A stretch of 15,682 bases of DNA from positions 1 to 15,682 of the forward strand of contig DATAUG010000194.1 in NCBI GenBank assembly GCA_036268355.1. The letters run 5' to 3'. The position numbers and the translations under genes were made by a program. Of this stretch, positions 6,889-13,209 are shown in pieces (position 1 is the stretch's first letter; each line of letters opens with the position of its first letter). The notes under the pieces were generated by a model. It did no database searches and had not been told where the DNA came from. It was given only the letters and a program-made list of their open reading frames with translations. This stretch comes from DASQPJ01 sp036268355 (GTDB taxonomy: Bacteria > Actinomycetota > Actinomycetes > Sporichthyales > Sporichthyaceae).

Positions 6889-7653
6889 ATGCGGACGGTG
6901 TTCGTCAGCGGGGCCAGTGCGGGGTTCGGGGTGGCCGTCGCGGAGCGGTTCGCCGCGGCCGGGGACCGGGTGGTGATCGCGGCCCGACGGGCGGACCGGT
7001 TGGCGGGGTTGGCGGACGGGCTCGGTTCGACTGTTCTGCCGCTGGTGCTGGATGTGAGTGACAGCGGTGCGGTGCAGGAGGCCGTCGCGGGGTTGCCCGC
7101 GGCGTTCGCCGAGATCGACGTGCTGGTCAACAACGCCGGACTTGCGGCCGGGCTGGAGCCGGCGCAGGACGCCGACCTCGACGACTGGGACCGCATGGTC
7201 GACACCAACTGCAAGGGCCTGATGTACCTGACCCGCGCGGTGCTTCCGTCGATGGTGGCGCGGGGGCGTGGGCACGTGATCAACATGGGGTCGATCGCCG
7301 CCACCTACCCATACCCGGGAGGGAACGTCTACGGGGCGACGAAGGCGTTCGTCCACCAGTTCAGCCGCAACCTGCGCACCGATCTGCACGGCACCGGGCT
7401 GCGGGTGACCTGCATCGAACCGGGCATGGTCGGGGGCACCGAGTTCTCCGAGGTGCGCTTCGGTGGAAGCGTCGAGCGGGCGACCGCGGTGTATGCGGGA
7501 ACGACACCGCTGACCGCGCTCGACGTCGCCGAGGCGGTCGTCTGGGCGAGCGGTCAGCCGCCGCACGTGAACATAAACCTGATCGAACTGATGCCGGTGG
7601 TGCAGAGCCCCGGGCCGTTGCGGATCTTCCGTGACGACCCCCGTGCGGGCTGA
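6889..7653 (+). CDS. ydfG: YdfG-like NADP-dependent short-chain dehydrogenase
   Basis: This 254-aa classical short-chain dehydrogenase/reductase is cytosolic. ATG 6889 follows AGAGAGG at 6875-6881. The cofactor motif is GASAGFG (residues 8-14), with ARR at 32-34 suiting NADP. NNAG lies at 81-84, the structural N107 in DTNCKG, and the catalytic S135, Y148 and K152 in GSIAATYPYPGGNVYGATKAF. The segments LRTDLHGTGLRV, EPGMVGGTEFSEVRF and HVNINLIELMPV match E. coli YdfG (248 aa) almost throughout. YdfG oxidises L-serine, L-allo-threonine and 3-hydroxy acids, and reduces malonic semialdehyde. The symbol is given by family resemblance; actual substrates may differ. A 72-nt gap follows the XapX gene, so it may be part of the same transcript. 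Confidence 0.93.
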   Translation: MRTVFVSGASAGFGVAVAERFAAAGDRVVIAARRADRLAGLADGLGSTVLPLVLDVSDSGAVQEAVAGLPAAFAEIDVLVNNAGLAAGLEPAQDADLDDWDRMVDTNCKGLMYLTRAVLPSMVARGRGHVINMGSIAATYPYPGGNVYGATKAFVHQFSRNLRTDLHGTGLRVTCIEPGMVGGTEFSEVRFGGSVERATAVYAGTTPLTALDVAEAVVWASGQPPHVNINLIELMPVVQSPGPLRIFRDDPRAG

Positions 7654-7678
7654 GCCGGGCGTCGCGTTGCGCGGCCGC

Positions 7679-7835
7679 GAGCAGGGGCTGCGCTGCTACC
7701 CGAACTGCTCCACATCGGCACGATGTTCCACGACCTCGGGCTGACCGCGGAGTACCGGAGCACCGACCAGCGGTTCGAGATCGACGCAATGCCGTCCAGT
7801 TGCTGCCCGGCTTGGCGGGTACCGTCCGGCCTTGA
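7679..7835 (+). pseudogene. Remnant of an HD-domain phosphohydrolase
   Basis: The translation from 7693 reads LLPELLHIGTMFHDLGL followed by TAEYRSTDQRFEID, the core of HD-domain metal-dependent hydrolases, with the His-Asp dyad at 7729-7734. Upstream residues (EQGLR) are in another frame. Downstream, NAVQLLPGLAGTVRP continues in a third frame to a TGA at 7833-7835; family members usually read about DGANAAR there, so a small deletion near 7786 is likely. No start or C-terminal part remains, so this is a decayed fragment of about 50 codons. From 7836 to 8005 I see no gene. Confidence 0.6.
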
Positions 7836-8005
7836 GGTCCAGGACCGTCGTGAGTGACGGGTCCGAGCAGCAAGCGTTCTCGTGCAGCGGAGTTGGGGAG
7901 ATCGCCAGGAGTTCCGGAAGAGATCGATGCCGGTCTGTGGTGGCGGAACTGCCTGCCCATGCGGGGTTCTCGTAGTTCTGATGCCCAGTCAGAATTGTGC
8001 TGCAG

Positions 8006-8323
8006 TCAGCCGAGCGGTGGTCGTACCGCTCCCTGCTGCTGCGACCAGTCGGTGGAGTCCGACGAAGGTGAAGGTGTGATCGGCTTTTCCTGGGAGTGCT
8101 GGCACAGGTACCAGTTGGGGTCCTGCATGCAGTAGTCGTCGTTTTCCTCCGGCGAGGGCGCAGGAGTCTGCGAAACCGTGGCGGCCCACCGGGGGTCGCC
8201 GGTAATGACCGCCGGGGCCGACCAGGCCAGCGCAGCGGCACCCAAGGTGCCCGCCGCGGCGAGCAGGGCGATAACACCACGCCGCATGAATGGCTGGATC
8301 CGGACAGGGCTGTTCGGGTTCAC
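8006..8323 (-). CDS. Small secreted protein with two cysteines, unknown function
   Basis: This 105-aa protein is read on the minus strand from GTG 8323, chosen because GAGAGG (8332-8337) lies 8 nt before it; ATG 8287 is an alternative without a good ribosome binding site. An N-terminal region with RR leads into a hydrophobic core (GVIALLAAAGTLGAAALAW) and SAPAV, a Sec-type signal peptide. The mature part is short and polar: Ser/Pro-rich, an acidic EENDD, then YCMQDPNWYLCQ with two Cys eight apart that could form a disulfide, and a Ser/Thr/Gln-rich tail. It lies 145 nt downstream of the MacB-like permease on the same strand and may be co-transcribed. No family was recognised. The alternative is a chance ORF, but the signal peptide and ribosome binding site argue against that. 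Confidence 0.6.
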   Translation of the reverse strand: MNPNSPVRIQPFMRRGVIALLAAAGTLGAAALAWSAPAVITGDPRWAATVSQTPAPSPEENDDYCMQDPNWYLCQHSQEKPITPSPSSDSTDWSQQQGAVRPPLG

Positions 8324-8468
8324 GCTGGCCACCTCTCGTGGTCGGGACGGGATCTGCTGCTTGCGATCGAGGCGGGTCTCCCGGTCCTGGATCGCATGCA
8401 CGATGGGGGAAACCGGACGTTCGGGACGAACAGCGCCGCCGGCAGTTCGGGCGGATGGCATTCGGGAT

Positions 8469-9782
8469 TCATTGGTAGCGCAGGGCTTCTATGGGTCGTA
8501 GCCCGGCGGCACGGTGGGCGGGGTAGAAGCCGAAGAACAGGCCGGTGAACAGCGAGACTCCGAGCGCAAGGTAGATCGAGTAAGGCGCGACAACGGGATG
8601 TACCCCGACGATGGTGAAGCTGGAGACGACCAGCCCGACGAGCACTCCGATGATGCCGCCCATCATCGAGACGATGACTGCCTCGGTGAGGAACTGGGCG
8701 ACGATCGTGGTCGGCTCAGCGCCGATGGCTTTCCGGATGCCGATCTCGCGGGTGCGTTCGGTGACCGAGACCAGCATGATGTTCATCACCCCGATGCCGC
8801 CGACCAGCAAGGAGATCCCCGCCACCGCCGCGAGCAGGATGGTCAGGGTGTGGGTGGAGGAACTCGAGGCCTCCAGGATCGAGGCGGCGTTGAAGACCAC
8901 GACGTCGGTGTTGGCCGCGGTGACTTGGTGGCGGTCATCGAGCAGTTTCTGCACCTCGGCCTGGGCGGTGTTCAAGGTGGCCGCCGAGGTGGACTGCACC
9001 GAGATGCCCGACAGGGGGCTGGACCCGGGCGGGTCGTAGCCGTACAGGGAGTCCTGGACGGCGGTCATCGGGGCGACGACCTTGTCGTCCAGGTCGGTGT
9101 TGCCGGAGTAGCCCTTCGACCCCAGGATGCCGATCACGGTGAACGGTTGCCCGTTCATCTGCACGGTCTTGCCGACCAGTTCCGACTCGTCGCCGTCGAC
9201 CAGGTCGGCGGCGACGCTGGTACCCACCACGGCGACCCGGGCGTGGGTGGTGTTGTCGGCGGCGGTGAAGAACCGACCCGCCGTCACGGTGTCGTCGTCG
9301 ATGCCGAAGTAGTTGGCGGTGGTGCCGATGAAGGCGGCCACGGTGTGGTTGGCCCCGCCGTACACGGCGTTCACGGTCACCGGCGTGGTGAGCGCGCCGG
9401 GGCTGACCTTCGGGGCGACCTGGGCAACGTCCGGGCACAACGCCTTGTCCTGCAGGGCCGCGACGTCGGCCATGGTCAACTCGGCGGGCATGTCGTGGGT
9501 GGCGTTGTCGGACTTGTTCGGCAGGTGCAGCATCCGCCGGATCCGGTCTCGGAAGGCACTGCCGTGCCCGCCCAATCCGGTGGGCATCGGAATTACGTTC
9601 AACGTGTTCGAGCCCAACCGGTCTATGTTCGCCTGCACCGCGTCCTGCGAGCCGGTTCCCACCGCGATCAAGGTGATCACCGAGGCCACCCCGATCACGA
9701 TCCCGAGCATCGTCAAGACGGCCCGCATCTTGTTCGCCACGATGCCGCCCCAGGCGAAGCGGACCGTCTGCCTGATGCTCAC
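8469..9782 (-). CDS. MacB/FtsX-type ABC transporter permease, copy 1
   Basis: This 437-aa integral membrane subunit belongs to the MacB/LolC type (type VII ABC systems, which move substrates outside the membrane by mechanotransmission). The start is GTG 9782 with GGGGGG at 9790-9795. TM1 lies in MLGIVIGVASVITLIAVGTG, a large extracytoplasmic MacB_PCD domain spans about residues 45-310, and a C-terminal FtsX domain has three TMs, with the hallmark GGIGVMNIMLVSVTERTREIGIRKAIGA and the ending PIEALRYQ. It lacks the ATPase domain fused in E. coli MacB, and no separate ATPase or HlyD-like adaptor gene is encoded in the window, so partners must be elsewhere. A paralogue lies at 13210-14583. The downstream gene encodes a small secreted protein. 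Confidence 0.92.
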   Translation of the reverse strand: MSIRQTVRFAWGGIVANKMRAVLTMLGIVIGVASVITLIAVGTGSQDAVQANIDRLGSNTLNVIPMPTGLGGHGSAFRDRIRRMLHLPNKSDNATHDMPAELTMADVAALQDKALCPDVAQVAPKVSPGALTTPVTVNAVYGGANHTVAAFIGTTANYFGIDDDTVTAGRFFTAADNTTHARVAVVGTSVAADLVDGDESELVGKTVQMNGQPFTVIGILGSKGYSGNTDLDDKVVAPMTAVQDSLYGYDPPGSSPLSGISVQSTSAATLNTAQAEVQKLLDDRHQVTAANTDVVVFNAASILEASSSSTHTLTILLAAVAGISLLVGGIGVMNIMLVSVTERTREIGIRKAIGAEPTTIVAQFLTEAVIVSMMGGIIGVLVGLVVSSFTIVGVHPVVAPYSIYLALGVSLFTGLFFGFYPAHRAAGLRPIEALRYQ

Positions 9783-10567
9783 GGCCGATCCCCCCGACAG
9801 AGGTCCCGCCGCGTACCCACCGACGGATCGCCTTGCCGGAATCCCGTGATCCCCTCACCATTCATGACGATCTCGGTCCCACCCCGGTGAAGGTTTCGCA
9901 GGGGCCTCACCGACAACCGACCGGTGATGAACGACCGACCCCACCTCCCCTGGGTCCCCATCAGATTTCCCCTGCCAAACGGATTTCCTGCAGCGGGCGC
10001 TTCCCGGGTGAGGCGTGCCGGGCCGGTCATCGGGCTCACCTCTCCACAGCGCCACTGGGTTTCGACCAGCGTCATGCAGCCGCCCGCTCCTGTCGTCCCG
10101 GCCAGCAGTCGTTTGCCCTTCCGGTCGGCGGGGAGCCGGGATGCCCGCCAGCAGGCAGGCTCAGGGGTAGGCCGACCGACGGCAGGGACGCCCGCTACCT
10201 GCGCCGGCATGGAGCTCGGCGACCACCATCACGTTTCGCTGCGCGAAGCGTTGAACCGGTGGATCCCGTTCCTGGGTCTGCCCAGGGTCCGGTTGACAGG
10301 CCGCCTGGCGCCCGACCCGCGCTGCAGGCCCCGGGCGCCAACCCCGGGGCCGACTTGCGCGGGTGACGGATCGCCGATCCGCTCCCAACGTGGGGGCGGG
10401 GTCCGTGGATCAATGGTGCGTTCCAAAATCAGTCTCGGATTCCTGCCGGAACAATTCGCGAATGTTCGCGACGTCTGTGGCCTCGTGTCAGGTGCTCCCC
10501 GTCGCACAGTCGGCACGCGCGTTTCTGACTCATCGCCAGTTCGTTGCGGCCGCGGCGAACGCGGTCT
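9783..10567. other. Gene-poor stretch upstream of permease copy 1
   Basis: These 785 nt hold no ORF that looks like a protein: the long open frames are typical GC-rich shadows with Arg/Pro/Ala bias and no motif. It should contain the promoter of the minus-strand permease at its left side. Small structures are visible: TCACCG...CGGTGA (9-nt spacer, ends 9908 and 9928) and two TTCGCGA heptamers exactly 10 bp apart at 10455 and 10465. It may be decayed coding DNA, but no family could be named. Confidence 0.5.
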
Positions 10568-10789
10568 TCAGGCAGCGGGGTCCTGGGGGCGCACCCGAGG
10601 TCGGGCTGCGCGCACAGTGCCGCCCAACAGGGCGACGACCGCGACCGGGGGCAGCCACCAAGCCGGCAGGCCGTGGTGGGCCAACAGCGAGCTCAGCCCG
10701 AGGACCGCGACTATCCCAACGGTGATCCGCCAGTCGTCGCCGATCAACAGATCGCGCAGTACCTCCAGGACCGCCCGCAGCGCCCTCAC
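10568..10789 (-). CDS. 73-aa small membrane protein coupled to the upstream membrane protein
   Basis: This short gene is read from GTG 10789, which shares a GTGA overlap with the stop of the upstream gene (TGA at 10786-10788), to a stop at 10568-10570. The product begins MRALRAVLEVLRDLLIGDDW, an amphipathic segment, then has two hydrophobic helices (ITVGIVAVLGLSSLLA and WWLPPVAVVALLGGTV) separated by HHGLPAW, and a basic/Pro-rich tail. The four-base overlap and the membrane-protein composition make a real gene likely, although it is only a part of a much longer spurious open frame. It probably forms a complex with, or assists, the protein encoded just upstream. No named family was recognised. 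Confidence 0.72.
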   Translation of the reverse strand: MRALRAVLEVLRDLLIGDDWRITVGIVAVLGLSSLLAHHGLPAWWLPPVAVVALLGGTVRAARPRVRPQDPAA

Positions 10790-11541
10790 CGGGTGAGCTC
10801 CGCCGAAGCAGCGATCGAGACCGGGCGGCGGGCGGCCCGCACGATGGCCAGTGCCGACCCGCCGATGAAGGCGATGAGACCCAGCAGCGCCGCGTCCGCA
10901 CCGGGCCACTCGACACCGACGCCCTCCCCGCTCCAGAACACCCCGAAGGCGCTCAGCATCACCCCGACCACGAACTTCAACGTGTTCTCCGGTACCCGGG
11001 ACAGCGGGGCGCGGGCCGCCAGACCGGCGCCACCGACCAGGAGCACGGCGGCGATCCCGCCGAGCGCCGCGAGCGGGATGCTGCCCTGGTTGGCCCCGAA
11101 GGTCAGCACGATGAACACGACCTCGAGACCTTCCAGCAACACCGCCTTGAAGGACAACGTGAAGGCGTAGCGGTCCATCCAGGTCCCCGGCACGCCGCCG
11201 GCCGACCCGGCAGCAGTCACCTGCCGGTGAAAGATCTCGGCCTCGTCGTGCAGGGCCTTCAGGCCGGCCGCCCGCAGCACCGCCTTGCGCAGCCACTGCA
11301 ACCCGAACACCAGCAGCAACCCGCCGACCAGCACACGCAACCAGTCCAACGGCACCCGGGTGACCGCCGGACCCAGGGCCGCGACAAGGACGACCAGGAC
11401 GGCCAGGCCCGCCGTGGCGCCGGTCAGGCTCGCCCGCCACCCACGGGTGACCCCCACCGCCAGGATCACCGTCAGCGCCTCCACCGCCTCCACACAACAG
11501 GCCAGGAACACCGACAGAACCAGGAAACCTCCGGCACCCAT
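10786..11541 (-). CDS. Multi-pass membrane protein, COG4280-like, possible ion transporter
   Basis: This 251-aa protein starts at ATG 11541 (GGGAGG at 11551-11556, 9 nt away); the frame is open further upstream but carries no membrane segment there. About six to seven hydrophobic helices are visible. Two of them carry paired glutamates: CVEAVEALTVILAV near residue 16 and LEGLEVVFIVLTFGA in the second half, suggesting an internal repeat. These resemble the paired-Glu helices of cation transporters such as FTR1 (REGLE), but the Arg is absent, so iron transport is only a guess. A cytoplasmic loop (LRKAVLRAAGLKALHDEAEIFHRQ) divides the halves. It looks closest to the uncharacterised COG4280 membrane proteins, from memory. 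It lies 72 nt after the flippase-like gene and overlaps the 73-aa gene by 4 nt. Confidence 0.78.
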   Translation of the reverse strand: MGAGGFLVLSVFLACCVEAVEALTVILAVGVTRGWRASLTGATAGLAVLVVLVAALGPAVTRVPLDWLRVLVGGLLLVFGLQWLRKAVLRAAGLKALHDEAEIFHRQVTAAGSAGGVPGTWMDRYAFTLSFKAVLLEGLEVVFIVLTFGANQGSIPLAALGGIAAVLLVGGAGLAARAPLSRVPENTLKFVVGVMLSAFGVFWSGEGVGVEWPGADAALLGLIAFIGGSALAIVRAARRPVSIAASAELTR

Positions 11542-11613
11542 AGACCGGCACCTCCCTCGTCCACCATGGGCAACCACGGACATCAAGCGAACGGATCCAC
11601 GACCCGGGGGCCG

Positions 11614-12630
11614 TCACACGACGTCGCGGTGCACCAACATCGCCAGCAGGGCCCCGGCGGGCAGCAACGGCGCCCACACGGTGAACAGCCGGTAGGCAAT
11701 GGTTGCACCGGTCGCGGAAACCCCGGGCACCCCGGCAGCCATCAACGCGGCGACAAGGGCCACGTCCAGTGCCCCGATCGCCCCGGGTGCCGGCACCAAC
11801 CCGGACAGGGCGGACACGACCAGGTACAGCAACACCATGCGCTCCGCGCCGAGTTCGACGTGCAACGACCGGGCGACCGCCCACAACACCAGCGAGTGCA
11901 GCAGCGGCACCGCGCAGGCCCCGGTCCACAGGGCGGCGGCTCTGCGCGGCCGGCGCAGCACGGTCAGGCCGGCGCGTAGTTCCGTGGCTGTGATCCACGC
12001 CGGTCGCCGGTCCCGGCGTCGGCTCCACCGGCGTAGCCCCAGCGCGACCACAGCTCCGGTGCCCAGTCCGGCCAGGACGAGCAGCCAGGGCGGCGACCAA
12101 CCCGAATGCAGCTCGGCCATCTTCAGGTCAGTCGGGCTGCTCAGCACCAGCGCGGCGAACAGCACCACGTGCGCGCACCAGCCGGCGGCGGTGCGCAGCA
12201 GCACCGCCGAGGTGGCCGCCGAGCGGGACAATCCGTGCCGACGCAGGAACCTCCCGTTGACCGTCATGCCCCCGGCCCCGCCCGGCAGCAGATGATCGGC
12301 GAAGGACGCGGCGATTTGCACCGCACACAACCGGCCGAACGGCACCCGGTCACCCAACGCGCCCACCTGAGCAAGCGCCCCGGCCAACCACAGCCCCGCG
12401 GCGGCCACAGCGGCCAACCCCAACCACCGCGGGTCCGCAGTACGCAGCAGGCTCAGTCCGTCCCCGACCCGGGCCCGGTCGGCCCACGCGAGGCCAATGA
12501 CGATCGCGACGACCAGCCCCGCCGCCGCCGTTGCGGCCACCCGGCGGGTCCGACCCGCCCGCGTGTCGTCCACCCTGCCCCCCCGATCCGCGCCCCCGCG
12601 CCGCCGCCGGTCCCCCGGCAGGTCGAGCAT
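11614..12630 (-). CDS. UPF0104 / LPG-synthase-TM-type flippase-like membrane protein
   Basis: This protein of up to 338 aa has about eight TM helices. The family pattern is visible: LAGALAQVGALGD, then FADHLLPGGAGGMTVNGRFLRRHG (the conserved P-x-G-G region with a following positive cluster), ALVLSS, and near the C-terminus YLVVSALSGLVPAPGAIGALDVALVAALMAAGVP followed by ATIAYRLFTVWAPLLPA. These are hallmarks of the lysylphosphatidylglycerol synthase TM region / YbhN / AglD2 family, thought to translocate or present lipids or lipid-linked sugars. The aminoacyl-transferase domain of full MprF is missing. ATG 12630 gives the longest form but has no clear ribosome binding site; GTG 12573, with a G-run just upstream, is a good alternative giving 319 aa. 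It is the first gene of a three-gene minus-strand operon. Confidence 0.87.
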   Translation of the reverse strand: MLDLPGDRRRRGGADRGGRVDDTRAGRTRRVAATAAAGLVVAIVIGLAWADRARVGDGLSLLRTADPRWLGLAAVAAAGLWLAGALAQVGALGDRVPFGRLCAVQIAASFADHLLPGGAGGMTVNGRFLRRHGLSRSAATSAVLLRTAAGWCAHVVLFAALVLSSPTDLKMAELHSGWSPPWLLVLAGLGTGAVVALGLRRWSRRRDRRPAWITATELRAGLTVLRRPRRAAALWTGACAVPLLHSLVLWAVARSLHVELGAERMVLLYLVVSALSGLVPAPGAIGALDVALVAALMAAGVPGVSATGATIAYRLFTVWAPLLPAGALLAMLVHRDVV

Positions 12631-12656
12631 CGCGCGGTGATCATGTGAGGACCGTT

Positions 12657-12850
12657 TCCACGAAACCGGCCCCCAGGCAACGGGACTTCGTCGCCGACGC
12701 CGACCACGAGCTACGCACCCCGCCGACGATCATGTGCACCGAACTGGATGTGGCCGGCCGACCCAACCGGACCCGGAACAACCGCGAGCGGCGATCGCGG
12801 CCAACCGGATCGAGGCCAACGCGCTCAAGGACCTCACCGAGGACCGACGC
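12657..12850 (+). pseudogene. Remnant of an EnvZ/OmpR-type sensor histidine kinase (HisKA region)
   Basis: The translation around 12682-12750 reads RDFVADADHELRTPPTIMCT followed by ELDVAG, a clear HisKA H-box of the classical RFVADASHELRTPLT type, with the phospho-acceptor His at 12705-12707. After ELDVAG the frame is lost. AAIAANRIEANALKDLTED (about 12788-12844) continues the second HisKA helix in another frame. No HAMP or sensor domain precedes it and no HATPase domain follows, so it cannot be an active kinase. From 12851 to 13118 no gene is visible. The remnant is of the class expected to pair with the OmpR-type regulator at 14992, and lies on the far side of the second permease. Confidence 0.75.
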
Positions 12851-12982
12851 TGTATTCGGGCTTGTTCAGCCGCCGGCGCCGGGCGTGTGGAGTTCGATGT
12901 ATCGGCTCGGGTCAGAGAAAGTCGCGAACGACTGCGGCACGCACCCTGCTCGTGGGTTGGCGAACCCGTCGCCCGTCCGACG

Positions 12983-13009
12983 CCTGACCAACCATCTGGT
13001 TGGTTCAGG
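12983..13009. other. Inverted repeat of unknown role
   Basis: CCTGACCAACCA (12983-12994) faces TGGTTGGTTCAGG (12997-13009), complementary except for one bulged base, with a minimal loop. It lies in the non-coding stretch about 200 nt beyond the stop of permease copy 2. Operator, terminator back-up or decayed element end are all possible. Confidence 0.5.
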
Positions 13010-13118
13010 CAATTGCATCGCCACCCAGGAACAAACAGCGAGAGAGATGGAGTCGCGTCGGCGGCGCGACACTCGGCAGTCCAGTTCGAACCTGCGCAGG
13101 CCGGCCGCCCGACGCGAG

Positions 13119-13150
13119 GAGTGTGCGGTGGATCCGTCGACCGCACACTC
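13119..13150. terminator. Perfect 11-bp-arm hairpin, likely terminator of permease copy 2
   Basis: GAGTGTGCGGT (13119-13129) and its exact complement (13140-13150) flank a 10-nt loop. The hairpin lies 60 nt past the stop of the minus-strand permease gene, where a terminator is expected. There is no U-run. Confidence 0.65.
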
Positions 13151-13209
13151 AGCCGGAATCGCATGTCCTCCGATGCGGCGCCGACCGACACCGGCGGGCG
13201 GTTCAGTGG

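Noticed and set aside
7854..8135. Plus-strand 93-aa frame with several cysteines
   Set aside because: It overlaps the better-supported secreted protein on the minus strand, and has no domain and a weak start context.
8514..9890. Plus-strand 458-aa frame opposite permease copy 1
   Set aside because: It is Gly/Asp/His-rich antisense sequence of a clear FtsX-type permease.
9779..10210. Minus-strand 143-aa frame upstream of permease copy 1
   Set aside because: It overlaps the permease start in another frame, is Arg/Gly-rich and has no recognisable motif; the GTG at 9782 has its own ribosome binding site.
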